Source: Paenibacillus dendritiformis
GTDB lineage: Bacteria; Bacillota; Bacilli; Paenibacillales; Paenibacillaceae
DNA: 64,000 nucleotides
Assembly (NCBI RefSeq): GCF_945605565.1
Contig: NZ_OX216966.1
Span: 5,882,001-5,946,000 of the forward strand
Direction: 5' to 3'
Positions 1 through 8,549 of the stretch are shown here, in pieces. The notes under the pieces were generated by a model that saw only the letters and a program-made list of their open reading frames with translations, was not told where the DNA came from and ran no database searches. Position 1 is the stretch's first letter. Every line of letters begins with the position of its first letter. A program made the position numbers and the translations under genes.

Positions 1-142
1 ACGGCGCAATGAATAGATAGGAAAGACGGTATCTCCACATTTCCTTGCGCAGGTGGCGCAGCTTGCGCCCGAATCGGCTCCCCATCCGCGGACGAGTGGC
101 GGCAAGCGGCTGCGGAATGGCCGGCTGTGCTTCATTCGACAA
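1..142 (-). CDS. Sugar ABC transporter permease, N-terminal fragment (runs off the window)
   Basis: Only about 47 codons are visible, reading off the left edge. The deduced start is a TTG at 140-142 preceded by AAAGGGG, overlapping the 3' end of the binding-protein gene by 11 bases; an in-frame ATG at 83-85 is an alternative. The visible product is a basic cytoplasmic leader (RKLRHLRKEMWRYR) running into a hydrophobic LSYLFIAP stretch, the usual start of MalF/LplB-type inner-membrane permeases, which open with a basic tail and first helix. The overlap with the upstream binding protein and ATPase genes supports translational coupling in one operon. The family call rests on a short segment and on context. 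Confidence 0.6.
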   Translation of the reverse strand, partial: MSNEAQPAIPQPLAATRPRMGSRFGRKLRHLRKEMWRYRLSYLFIAP

Positions 143-3134
143 GTTGATCGACCCCTTTCCACGGTTGTTGGATGACCGGCAGATCAAGCGTCTTCCGAAC
201 CTCGCCGTTCGGTCCGATAATATCGAATTCCTGCTGCTTTCTTCTCAGCTCGCGCTTGATCTCCTTAATGGCCTTTTCCAGCGAGATGCGCGAATTCTCC
301 GCGTCGACCACGGTCCGGTTCCAGGCGAAGCCGATCTCGCGATCCGTCATATAACCGCCCGGCACCTGAGGGACCTCCTTCGTCCATGCCCACTGCTGCA
401 GGATGATGCCGAGATCGTCCGGCTTCCACGGCATCTGGGCGAAGGCCTGCACATTGGCCGTGTTCCAGCGGAACGTCTCCCCGTGATACTGCTCCAGATT
501 GAGACCGAACTCGGTCTGCATCTCGGTCGACGTATACCATTGCAGGAACTCCCATGCCTGCTGCTGCTTCTCCGGAGTGGAGCTCTTGAACAGCATGGCG
601 TTCGACGGGTTCGATCCGCCGGACCATCTCACGATGCGGCCATCCGGCTGCTTCGTGCCCGGAATCGGCGCGATCGCCCAATCATTAGCGATCTCCGGAG
701 CCGCGACCAGCAGCTGCATGTACATGTTGAAATCGGAGATCCCGATCGGGATGTCGCCTCGCCTGAACTGGTTGTAGAAGCTCTGCACGACCCGCTCCAG
801 CCCCTGCACATTGTAGAAATCGGTCCACATTTTATAAGCCTTGAACGCTTCCGGCGTATCGAGGCCGGTCGTCAATCCGGTCTGCGCATACATCTCGACC
901 CCGTTCTGGAACAGGATCGGGGTATAGTCCACCGGATCCATATAGAAGTTGTATTGATTCTGCAGCAGCGTCGGCAGCATCTGATACACGTCATCCCAAG
1001 TGTCAGGCACGCCCAATCCCAGCTGCTGCAAAATATCCTTGCGGTAGAACAGCACCTTGAAGCTGACGGTCTCCGGCACGCCGTAGTAACCGCCGTCATA
1101 ATACAGCGGCTGCAGCATGCCCGGACTGTAACGGGAGAAGAAGTCATCCGCTCCCGGAAGCTCGCTCAGATTCAAGGCCGCATTCCGCAGCGCCATATCG
1201 AACGGCACGTTCGACGGGACGCCCAGGGCGACATCAGGCATCATGCCCGACGCATTGGCCAGCGTCAGCATCTGCGCATTCTGAATCAGGTTGATATGCA
1301 CCTTGATTCCGGTCTCCGGGGTAAAACGGTCATTGACCAGATGCTGGAGCTCATCGACATAATCCCGGCCCCAGATCATCCACACATTCAGCACACTGTC
1401 GTCCTTATCGCTGAATCCGGTCCGGTCCTCGAACGAGTAGGCGAGTGACTGGAACATGCCTCCGGCCTTCTCCCAGAAGTTCGAGGTCATGCGCGGCAGC
1501 TCCGCGTCGAGCGGCGCCAGATAGATCTGGTCGAGCTGCAGCGGACTGTTCATCAGCGTCGCGCGGTTCGACTCAAGCGATTCCTGCACCGAGGCAATCC
1601 GTTCCTGGGAATAAGGAATTTGATTCGGCTTCTTCAAAATGCTTTTGATGTCTTCGGCCCCGTTCTTCAGCATTTGCGCCACATCGTCGGTACGCGGGTT
1701 AATCTGCTTCATATCGGTCTGGAGCTGAACGAACTGCTCCCGAATTCGCTCCAGCCGATCGGTCAGGCCCGGAATATCCTTCTCTACATTCCACACCCGG
1801 TATTTGTCTTCGCGGTTACCGGTCACCATCCGGAGCTCCAGCAATATCGCGCGCAGCTCGCGCGAGATATGATCCATGCGGATGATGATGGACATGTACG
1901 GCGCATACGTCGCCTCCATCGTGAGCGTGTGCTGTCCCTTCGTGAGATAAAAAGCGTAAGGCTCCCCGTCCGCCTCCGACAGCGTGACGCCTTGCCAGCC
2001 GGAATCATACGGGAACTGCACCTGCTCCATCTCGCGGAACGGAAGCTTGCCGTCAATCGTGATCGTGCGGAAGACGGACATATTTTTGACCGTATTCTGG
2101 TTGGCGCGCAGAGCCAGCTTGTAGAGGCCATCCTGCGGCACATCGAGAGTCCAGGTGACCGCCTGCCCGCCTTTCGTCCAGCGGGCTCCGCCAAGCGTGT
2201 TGTACACGATAGCATTCATTGACGCGGGGTGGGAAAAAGGATCGCGGTCATACACATTCTGAATCGAGGTGGAATTTTTGGCGCTGTACTGCTCGGCTTC
2301 CATCGTCAGCACGGCCCCGTCCCGCGCCGCGGCGGCCGGATATTGCGCCTTCACCTCGTCATACGTCGGCGTCGCGTCCGGCGGCAGCAGCGTGAACTGG
2401 CGGAATGCGACGGGCTGCTGCTGCATTTCCAGCCGAATCTTGTTCTTCCCCTGCTTCAAATGCCATAGCAACGGTGTCGAATAGGCTCCGTTCGATTCCG
2501 TCACCATTTTCTCCTTCCAGCCCTTGAGCTCTTCCACTTGAGCCCGAATCTGGTTGCCCTGATCGTCGAAGCGGGGCGGCTGGATGTCGCGGTACTCGCG
2601 CTCGAACACGATTGAACGCGCCTCGTTGAACGGATAATCGCCATTGATGCGTGCCGATAGCATCACCGGCTGACGGCCGCCTCCTTCAGCTCCGGGCAGC
2701 GGATAATATTCCGCCTTGATCTGATAGAGGCCGGCTTGGCTCACTTCCACCTCATATTCAAGCCAACCGCGCTGATTGGACCAGATCAACGCATCGCTCT
2801 CGCCTTCATAGGGACCTGTGCGGATTCCGGCATCCTCCGAGGCGGCCGCATACCGCGAAGCAGGGATGACGAGCATCTCCGTTCCGGCCGGAACGCCTTC
2901 CTGCTGCCATTGCCCGAGAACTTCCTGGTAATACGGCTCAATTCGGTTCTCCTCCGACTCGCCGAAGAGCGATTGCGATCCGGCCGGCTTCGCGGAAGCT
3001 TCTGCCCCGTACACGGCTCCGGCTCCGTTATCCGAAGGGAGCAGGCCGTACCCAAGCCCGGCAGCGATCAGAATGGCAATAGCGATGGCAAGCCAGACGC
3101 AAGCCGACAGCCCGCGATATTTACGTTTCTCCAT
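132..3134 (-). CDS. Oversized membrane-anchored sugar ABC solute-binding protein
   Basis: A 1000-residue protein, about twice the length of a usual family 1 solute-binding protein. It has an N-terminal hydrophobic helix (about residues 12-32) with no lipobox cysteine, so it is probably anchored outside the membrane by an uncleaved signal. Two beta-sandwich-like regions follow (about 65-260 and 270-430, the second with MEAEQYS and GLYKLALRAN stretches resembling carbohydrate-binding modules), then a helical linker with charged heptad-like segments (430-560). The classical binding-protein fold begins near 575 (VLNVWMIWGRD) and runs to about 960. It lies 13 bp after the ATPase gene and overlaps a permease. 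Sugar identity cannot be read; polysaccharide-derived oligomers are an inference from the sandwich modules. Confidence 0.85.
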   Translation of the reverse strand: MEKRKYRGLSACVWLAIAIAILIAAGLGYGLLPSDNGAGAVYGAEASAKPAGSQSLFGESEENRIEPYYQEVLGQWQQEGVPAGTEMLVIPASRYAAASEDAGIRTGPYEGESDALIWSNQRGWLEYEVEVSQAGLYQIKAEYYPLPGAEGGGRQPVMLSARINGDYPFNEARSIVFEREYRDIQPPRFDDQGNQIRAQVEELKGWKEKMVTESNGAYSTPLLWHLKQGKNKIRLEMQQQPVAFRQFTLLPPDATPTYDEVKAQYPAAAARDGAVLTMEAEQYSAKNSTSIQNVYDRDPFSHPASMNAIVYNTLGGARWTKGGQAVTWTLDVPQDGLYKLALRANQNTVKNMSVFRTITIDGKLPFREMEQVQFPYDSGWQGVTLSEADGEPYAFYLTKGQHTLTMEATYAPYMSIIIRMDHISRELRAILLELRMVTGNREDKYRVWNVEKDIPGLTDRLERIREQFVQLQTDMKQINPRTDDVAQMLKNGAEDIKSILKKPNQIPYSQERIASVQESLESNRATLMNSPLQLDQIYLAPLDAELPRMTSNFWEKAGGMFQSLAYSFEDRTGFSDKDDSVLNVWMIWGRDYVDELQHLVNDRFTPETGIKVHINLIQNAQMLTLANASGMMPDVALGVPSNVPFDMALRNAALNLSELPGADDFFSRYSPGMLQPLYYDGGYYGVPETVSFKVLFYRKDILQQLGLGVPDTWDDVYQMLPTLLQNQYNFYMDPVDYTPILFQNGVEMYAQTGLTTGLDTPEAFKAYKMWTDFYNVQGLERVVQSFYNQFRRGDIPIGISDFNMYMQLLVAAPEIANDWAIAPIPGTKQPDGRIVRWSGGSNPSNAMLFKSSTPEKQQQAWEFLQWYTSTEMQTEFGLNLEQYHGETFRWNTANVQAFAQMPWKPDDLGIILQQWAWTKEVPQVPGGYMTDREIGFAWNRTVVDAENSRISLEKAIKEIKRELRRKQQEFDIIGPNGEVRKTLDLPVIQQPWKGVDQLVE

Positions 3135-3147
3135 GCTTCATCACCCC

Positions 3148-4266
3148 TCAATCCGTAAGGAGCATTTCCGTATCTTTATTGAAAAAAAGCGCCTTTTCCA
3201 TATTGATCGCAGCCGACACTTGCGTCCCCTCGTCACAGTGCAGCCCTTCACTGGCCCGAATGACTAGCGGGCGCTCCTGCTTGATGTCGACATGGTAATA
3301 CCGGTCCGAGCCGACGAACTCATTGAACTGGAGCGTCCCCGTCACGATGGAATGCGGTGAAGCCTCCAACCGGTGGGCTTCGAAGCTGATATGCTCCGGG
3401 CGGATTCCCATGATGACAGTCCGATCGACCAGCCGCTGCCTTCTGATAGCGCTTTCATGTTGTGGGGCAAGGCGGATAATGAACCTGCGCGTATGGAACT
3501 CCAAATGCCCGTCATGGTGATGCAGCCGCCCTTCGATGAAGTTCATCGGCGGGTTGCCAATGAAGTTGGCGACGAACATGTTGACCGGACGGTTGTAGAT
3601 CATCTCGGGCGTATCGACCTGCTGCACCACGCCCCTGTTCATGACGACGACCCGATCTCCCATCGTCATCGCCTCAATCTGATCATGAGTAACGTAGATG
3701 GTCGTCACTTCGATCTTTTTGTGAAGGCTGATGATTTCGGAACGCATCTGCACGCGCAGCTTCGCATCGAGGTTGGACAACGGTTCGTCCATCAGGAACA
3801 CCTGCGGCGTCCGGACAATCGCGCGGCCGAGCGCCACGCGTTGGCGCTGGCCCCCGGACAGCTCCCGCGGCTTGCGCTCCAGGAAATTCTCGATCTCGAG
3901 CACCCGAGCCGCCCGCTTCACCGCCAGATCAATCTCATGCTTCGGCTGCTTGCGGAGGCGCAGGCCGAAGGCGATATTTTCATAGACGCTCATATTGGGA
4001 TACAGGGCATAGTTCTGAAACACCATCGAGATGTCCCTGTTCTTCGGAGGTATGTCGTTGACAATCGTATCGCCGATGTAAATATCGCCTTCCGACACGT
4101 CCTCCAATCCCGCCAGCATGCGAAGTGTCGTCGACTTCCCGCACCCGGACGGCCCGACCAGCACGATGAACTCCGTATCGTCGACACTCAGGTTGAAATC
4201 GCTTACAGCAATCTCTTTGTACTTGCCGTACCGTTTGTACACATGGTTAAACAATATATTGGCCAT
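3148..4266 (-). CDS. MsmK/UgpC-type sugar ABC transporter ATPase
   Basis: A 372-residue ATPase that would power a sugar importer from the cytoplasmic face. Visible motifs are Walker [10 protein letters not shown] (about 37-45), Q-loop [11 protein letters not shown], signature [14 protein letters not shown], Walker B VFLMDEP with D-loop SNLDAKLR, and the switch histidine in [11 protein letters not shown]. The last 130 residues form the TOBE/MalK-like regulatory domain ([11 protein letters not shown]). Length fits the MalK/UgpC/MsmK subfamily, whose members often serve several importers at once. The start ATG is preceded by GGGAGGGATCATC. Being first in the operon with a binding protein and permease suggests a dedicated role, but sharing with the other sugar systems in the window is possible. 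Confidence 0.92.
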   Translation of the reverse strand: MANILFNHVYKRYGKYKEIAVSDFNLSVDDTEFIVLVGPSGCGKSTTLRMLAGLEDVSEGDIYIGDTIVNDIPPKNRDISMVFQNYALYPNMSVYENIAFGLRLRKQPKHEIDLAVKRAARVLEIENFLERKPRELSGGQRQRVALGRAIVRTPQVFLMDEPLSNLDAKLRVQMRSEIISLHKKIEVTTIYVTHDQIEAMTMGDRVVVMNRGVVQQVDTPEMIYNRPVNMFVANFIGNPPMNFIEGRLHHHDGHLEFHTRRFIIRLAPQHESAIRRQRLVDRTVIMGIRPEHISFEAHRLEASPHSIVTGTLQFNEFVGSDRYYHVDIKQERPLVIRASEGLHCDEGTQVSAAINMEKALFFNKDTEMLLTD

Positions 4267-4589
4267 GATGATCCCTCCCGGTTTAACGTCATCTTACAGG
4301 GAAACCTGTTAATTTGGTGTTAAGAAACATGAAAACGGTTATTTTTTTGAAGAATGGGCAGGGGCGTGATGGTTCCTGGATAAAAACACCGGGAGCGCAC
4401 GCGGGAAGCAGAAATGTAAAAGAGGGGGGTCGTGGGCCCGGGCATGCTGGCGGGATCGCGGAGGACCCGGGAGGCAAGAATGAAAAAGGAGAGGGGGTGG
4501 CGGCATACTGGCGGGAACGCGAGATAAACATGAGAAGAATGGCGGGACAAGAGGAAAATGTGAGTTGGAAAAGCGCCGAATGAGCCCGA
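4267..4589. other. Intergenic stretch, no gene seen
   Basis: Upstream region of the ABC operon. It is rich in short G-rich phrases repeated with variation, such as a pair reading GCATGCTGGCGGGA (near 4443) and GCATACTGGCGGGA (near 4502), and it grades into the mosaic repeat. The open frames here have no recognisable protein character. Promoter elements for the ATPase gene must lie here, but I cannot pick a convincing pair. Confidence 0.5.
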
Positions 4590-4889
4590 GGAACACAAAA
4601 TTCCTGCATGCCTGCAGCTTTTTGCCACGATCCACGGGGGGAAACGGGAAAATCTGCAAAAATCAGGCTGTTGGAAAACCCCTGTTTTTACGATGGGGTG
4701 GAGATGTCCAGTTACACAATCAAAACTTGGCACTCTTCTCAACGGCCTTATTTTACGGAACCAAGAGACCGCGTCGGATCCTGGGGGCATCATCGCCTTC
4801 AGGAGGCATCGTTGCCTCCTGCGGCTTGAACATGTGGAGGGAATTGCTGCTATTTTACAGTAATTTCGGCTCAATGAATCAACATCCCG
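4590..4889 (+). repeat. Mosaic non-coding repeat, copy A, left part
   Basis: Non-coding segment with clear sequence similarity, in reverse complement, to 54287-54690. Shared landmarks are GGTGGAGAT, CAAAACTTGGCAC, AACGGCCT, AAGAGACCGCGTCGGAT and GGAGGGAATTGCTGCTATTT. It carries a perfect hairpin AGGAGGCA-TCGT-TGCCTCCT at about 4802-4821 and degenerate short dyads of the type AATTCCTGCA..TGCAG. A 38-base phrase at about 4669-4706 recurs with few mismatches at about 6527-6564 in the right part. The element continues at 6262 after the IS256 insertion. Confidence 0.85.
4881..4889 (+). repeat. 9-bp target-site duplication of the IS256 element
   Basis: AACATCCCG at 4881-4889 is repeated exactly at 6262-6270, directly outside the inverted ends of the element. 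IS256-family transposition usually duplicates 8 or 9 bp, so this marks a simple, fairly recent insertion. Removing the element and one copy rejoins the mosaic repeat into the same order as its partner copy near 52.8/54.3 kb. Confidence 0.9.
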
Positions 4890-6261
4890 GTCAAGTCCAA
4901 ATTTATGTGTAAATTCCTCAATGAGATTGCCAGAGCAAAAAGATGCCTAAGCTGCAGGCTTGTTTAGCTTCTTCCTCCACTCATGGTACTCTTTCATCTC
5001 GATATACTTTTTCCCAGCAGACCACTTTTCGTCCTGCTCAATCAACAAGGCTCCAAAAAGACGAAGGACAGAGGCTCGGTTGGGAAAAATGCGAATGACG
5101 CGTTCTCGCCGCCGCAACTCGCCATTTAGACGTTCTACGGCATTTGTGGTGCGCGTACGTATCCGACAGGCAGCCGGAAGTGCCAAGATCGCTGTCGCAT
5201 CGTCAAAGCCCTCTTCCAAGACCCTCATGGCTTTTGGAGCTTTATTTTCAAATGCTTCTTGTGTCCGCTTCAGCAGTGTACGGGCACTGGTCTCGTCCGC
5301 AGCTTCGTAGATGGCCCTTATATGGGCCTTCAATTCATCACGGCATGATTTAGGAGCAGCGTCCAGAATATTACGCATAAAGTGGGTTTGACACCGTTGC
5401 CAGGTTACACCTTGGAAATGTTGCCGAATCGCACTTACCAAACCACCGTGATGGTCACTTGTAATGACATCAACACCGTGCAACCCGCGACTTTTGAGGT
5501 GCGTAAAGAAAGCCCCCCACGTTGCTGCTGACTCGGTATCATCTACGGTAAGTCCAAGCAGTTCCCGATAGCCCTCCGAATTAATCCCTGTGGCAATCAT
5601 CACGCCACGTGAGCGCACACGGCCGTCTTCCCGGACTTTAACGTACAGGGCGTCGACAATAAGAAAAGGGTAGGCCTTGTCCAGTTTTCGGTTATTCCAC
5701 TCTTCTACGAGGGGATCCAGCTGTTTGCAGAGCTCACTAACTGTTGATTTGGAGAACTCTGTCCCGCACAGTTCTTCTGTGATATTGCTTACTTTTCGTG
5801 TTGACACACCATTGAGTACCATCTCCATCATGGCTAAGACAAGGGCCTGCTCGCTTCGTTGGTAACGAGCAAAGAGTTCCGTAGAGAACTGACCGTTGCG
5901 GAAACGCGGTACTTGCAGGGTTAATTGACCCACCCGTGTTGTCAGCCGATGAGGGTATGTTCCATTACGGTAACCTGCACGCTCTTCTGAGCGCTCGTAG
6001 TGTCCTGCCTTCAACTGTTCCGTTGCCTGCGCCTGCAAAACTTGATTCAAGATAGATTCTAATAAGGTCGCTATCCCCTCATCTCTTGATTCGGATAAAA
6101 ACAGTTGATGCAAAAGTTGTGAATCTAGGGTAATCTGGTATTGAGTCATAGCTAGATCCTCCTTTGGAATGTTGTCTCGACAACCTCATTCTATACGAGG
6201 ATCCTTGCTATGGCTCTACTTTTTTGCCATTTTCTTTTTACACAATTATATGGACTTAGCT
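4890..6261 (-). mobile_element. Complete IS256-family insertion sequence (1372 bp)
   Basis: The ends are imperfect inverted repeats of about 24 bp: GTCAAGTCCA...TGTGTAAA on the left and, read inward from the right, GCTAAGTCCA...TGTGTAAA. A 9-bp direct repeat flanks the element and a single full-length transposase gene fills it, so the element looks intact and potentially active. It sits inside the mosaic repeat, not in a gene. Confidence 0.92.
4947..6149 (-). CDS. IS256-family transposase
   Basis: A 400-residue mutator-type transposase that would cut and join the ends of the surrounding element. The DDE triad is visible as the Asp in FLIVDALYVKV (about 166), the Asp in VITSDHHGG (about 231) and the Glu in TTNAVERLNGELRRRER (about 339). 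The C/H pair of the family is present in WQRCQTHFMRN. Length matches the usual 390-410 residues and no frameshift is present. It is the only gene in the element; the ATG start has AGGAGG-like sequence just upstream inside the right end. Confidence 0.95.
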   Translation of the reverse strand: MTQYQITLDSQLLHQLFLSESRDEGIATLLESILNQVLQAQATEQLKAGHYERSEERAGYRNGTYPHRLTTRVGQLTLQVPRFRNGQFSTELFARYQRSEQALVLAMMEMVLNGVSTRKVSNITEELCGTEFSKSTVSELCKQLDPLVEEWNNRKLDKAYPFLIVDALYVKVREDGRVRSRGVMIATGINSEGYRELLGLTVDDTESAATWGAFFTHLKSRGLHGVDVITSDHHGGLVSAIRQHFQGVTWQRCQTHFMRNILDAAPKSCRDELKAHIRAIYEAADETSARTLLKRTQEAFENKAPKAMRVLEEGFDDATAILALPAACRIRTRTTNAVERLNGELRRRERVIRIFPNRASVLRLFGALLIEQDEKWSAGKKYIEMKEYHEWRKKLNKPAA

Positions 6262-6815
6262 AACATCCCGAGGAATTGCTGCAAATCTACATCATTTTAG
6301 GCCCTTTTGCTTCAAGCCGAAGCGAAACGGGTGAAATTCCTGCATTTTTGCAGGATTCCCATTCTGGTAAAGTCGTCCATATCGAATTGCTGTATTTACG
6401 CAGGATTTCGCTTACCGAATAGGCGTGTCTGGAGAAATCGTGCAGTTTTGCGGATTTCGCCTACCGGATAGACGTGTCTTTCGCCTACCGGATAGACGTG
6501 TCTAGGGAAATGGTGCAGTTTTCAGGCCGTTGGAAAACCCCTGTTTTTACGAAGGGGTGGAGATTATCCATTTTCCTGCTCAAAACTCGGCACCCATAGC
6601 GTTTTAAATCGATTTTTTCTACGGAGAGACGAGATCCACCACATAAAAAATGAAGTGCCAAAAAATCCCTTGGACTTTCTCAACAGCCTGAAAAATACAG
6701 GAATTTCAGGGCATAAGAGGTTAAGTTGAGGAAAAACTGATAAAAAGGTGTATTTTTGCATTAATGTAAGAGAAAAGAGTCACTTTAAGGAGAAAATACT
6801 GTATTATTGCAGGAT
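6262..6815 (+). repeat. Mosaic non-coding repeat, copy A, right part
   Basis: Continues the mosaic broken by the IS256 insertion. In reverse complement it matches 52500-52890, for example CAGGCTGTTGAGAAAGTCC here against CAGGCTGTCGAGAAAGTCC there, and the phrase GAAACGGGTGAAATT in both. It contains a string of short dyads at roughly 50-75 base intervals (near 6271, 6330, 6381, 6436, 6511, 6690 and 6796), of the type AAATTCCTGCATTTTTGCAG, plus a 29-base local tandem duplication ending GGATAGACGTGTCT (about 6450-6502). No coding frame here looks protein-like. Confidence 0.85.
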
Positions 6816-6930
6816 TCCCCTAACGGACTGCCGCACTCGCTGCGAGCCTTACAGCCTTACCGGAAAGGCCGTCGTGCCCCGAGCATTATACAACATCCCT
6901 TGCCACTTTGATGATCAAGGGAAACGCAAT

Positions 6931-7152
6931 GTTTTTGTACTCCCAGAGCGGAAAAACATCACAATTGTCCATACAAAGGTGGACATAAAGGGATTATTCC
7001 TCTTACGAGGTCATTTTCTATATGTAGAGATATCATTACAAAAAAACTACATATAGTTTCATTTCAAATAAGCGCAAACTATCTCCTTCACAGAAATGTG
7101 TCTACTATTTGGAAGACATTCTCTCTTTGTTTTCCACTGTAGAAGGACAATT
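6931..7152 (+). repeat. Direct repeat II, first copy (about 220 bp)
   Basis: Aligns over its whole length with 8230-8450 in the same orientation. Shared landmarks are a hairpin TGTCCATACAAAGGTGGACA, a second dyad (CTATATGTAG..CTACATATAG), and TCTACTATTTGGAAGACATT followed by TTTTCCACT. The pair brackets the AT-rich Nudix cassette. From 7153 to 7297 I see only a modest hairpin ACCGCC..GGCGGT near 7256-7275, which may end transcription of the Nudix gene. Confidence 0.8.
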
Positions 7153-7297
7153 TCATAAGATGAGCAAAAATAGGACATGCCTCTCCTATCGAGCTCCCGC
7201 AAGTTTGCAACCCTCCGGCCCGTTCAGGGGAACATCAGACGTTAGCAGAATGAACCGCCCTTCAGGAAAGGCGGTCATATAAAAGTGTTATCCTTCG

Positions 7298-7732
7298 TTA
7301 AACTTGAACTGTTTCATCCGCTAATAATTTGTCTTTGCTCATCTTCACTTGCTCAATCATGTGCCCAATATTGCCTTCACCCGCAAATAAGGTCATGTCA
7401 AAAAAGTTTTGATTTAAATCAACAGACCAGTATAATTCATTTTCATCCCCTGAAATCACAACATCACACTTCAATTTGCCCACATAAACTTCAACATAGC
7501 AATCATGCACATAGTATGTAAAATCCATGAGATGATGCAAAGTAATATTTTCTTGTGAAATGTTTGTTTCTTCAAGCAGTTCTCTGTATGCAGCTTCCAT
7601 CCCAGTTTCTCCACGCTCGATTTTGCCGCCCACCAGATTACTTAATCCTTTGTAAGGGTCTTTTAATCGTTTGCACATCAGCAACCGATCCATATCTTTA
7701 TTATAGATCATAAGAACATTATATCCTTGCAT
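7298..7732 (-). CDS. Nudix hydrolase, MutT-like
   Basis: A 144-residue single-domain Nudix protein, expected to hydrolyse a nucleoside diphosphate linked to another group, using Mg2+. The Nudix box reads GGKIERGETGMEAAYRELLEE, with the metal-binding REL-EE core intact, but the conserved glycine after the EE pair is Asn (EETNI). Substrate is not predictable; similar short proteins are annotated as 8-oxo-dGTP pyrophosphatases. Base composition is visibly AT-richer than the ilv-leu and ABC genes around it, and the gene lies between two direct repeats, both signs of a transferred cassette. The ATG start is preceded by AAGGAGACCCG. Confidence 0.85.
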   Translation of the reverse strand: MQGYNVLMIYNKDMDRLLMCKRLKDPYKGLSNLVGGKIERGETGMEAAYRELLEETNISQENITLHHLMDFTYYVHDCYVEVYVGKLKCDVVISGDENELYWSVDLNQNFFDMTLFAGEGNIGHMIEQVKMSKDKLLADETVQV

Positions 7733-7829
7733 GATCGGGTCTCCTTATTTTACATTTTGGCTCTATCAATATTCGATAATGTTACGATATTCCCCTCCCT
7801 GGCGACCACGCTTGCTTGTCCCTGCGCAA

Positions 7830-8117
7830 TCATACATCATCGGGCATCGGCTCAATTGAAACCAGTGTCGGACGCGTAAACCAGCGGCTTTCATAGACAA
7901 TAAAATAGTTTTTTGTAACTTGGAGAGCCTGGAGATCTTCCTCTTGACCATACACCGTAACCTGCTCTTTCGCCCTATCAACAATTCGGATTGAATCCGG
8001 ATTGATTTGGATGATTGTCACGACCGCTGCTGTTTTCTCCGTACTGAGCAGCCAGGGGGAGAGGAGGATAAGGCAGCTTGCAATAGTAATGATCCACTTT
8101 CTTTTCATACGTATCAC
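7830..8117 (-). CDS. Small secreted or membrane-anchored protein, unknown
   Basis: A 95-residue protein with a classic signal segment (basic MIRMKRK, then a hydrophobic stretch IITIASCLILLSPWLL) followed by about 70 residues of mixed beta-like sequence (VVTIIQINPDSIRIVD, QVTVYGQ). A cysteine within the hydrophobic part is not in a lipobox. The start has GAGGAGTGATACGTATG spacing typical of a good ribosome site. I do not recognise the family. It shares orientation and low GC with the Nudix gene 97 bp downstream and may be its cassette partner. Confidence 0.6.
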   Translation of the reverse strand: MIRMKRKWIITIASCLILLSPWLLSTEKTAAVVTIIQINPDSIRIVDRAKEQVTVYGQEEDLQALQVTKNYFIVYESRWFTRPTLVSIEPMPDDV

Positions 8118-8229
8118 TCCTCGCTATTCCGAATAGCAATCGGCTCTACAGCCATTTTACTATAATATTACTAAAAAACCGGAATGCAGAGAAAAACGGT
8201 GGTTGTTCAAAATGGCGGATGAGCAGTAG

Positions 8230-8450
8230 TTTGTACTTCATGAGTGGAAAAACAGCATATTTGTCCATACAAATGTGGACATGAAGGGGTTATTCTCTTA
8301 ACGAGGTAAAATATCTGTATATAGAGAAGTGATCGCAGGAATACACTATATATAGTATCGTTTCATATAAGCACAATCTATCTCTCTCATAGAAAAGCGT
8401 CTACTATTTGGAAGACATTTCCTCGCGATTTTCCACTATGGAAGGACATT
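8230..8450 (+). repeat. Direct repeat II, second copy (about 220 bp)
   Basis: Partner of 6931-7152, same orientation. It keeps the hairpin TGTCCATACAAATGTGGACA, the dyad TGTATATAG..CTATATATAG, and TCTACTATTTGGAAGACATT. Copies differ at scattered positions, so duplication is not recent. Between 8118 and 8229 I see only a probable promoter region of the small secreted protein. Confidence 0.8.
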
Positions 8451-8475
8451 GTGCAGCTCAGGGGCATCTTATGGA

Positions 8476-8509
8476 TAAAAAAGGATGACCCCCTGTTCAG
8501 AGGTCATCT
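8476..8509 (-). terminator. Terminator of the ilv-leu operon
   Basis: On the minus strand GATGACC-TCTGAACAG-GGGGTCATC is followed by CTTTTTT, a standard intrinsic terminator about 40 bases beyond the leuA stop. Confidence 0.85.
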
Positions 8510-8549
8510 GCAGGCCGAATGGGCCGAAACCAACTATGCTGAGAAAATA

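Noticed and set aside
45..1448. Long plus-strand frame of 467 codons opposite the binding-protein gene
   Set aside because: Arg/Leu/His-rich shadow of a real gene on the minus strand, no ribosome site or recognisable domain. Similar shadows opposite leuA, ilvB, the AraC regulator and others were also dropped.
6262..6815. Possible CRISPR array, because short palindromic units recur at near-regular spacing
   Set aside because: Units are degenerate, intervals vary from about 50 to 75 bases, and the intervals are conserved between two loci, unlike spacers. No cas gene is present.
6748..7056. 102-codon plus-strand frame
   Set aside because: It crosses the mosaic and a direct repeat copy, lacks a ribosome site, and its composition is not protein-like.
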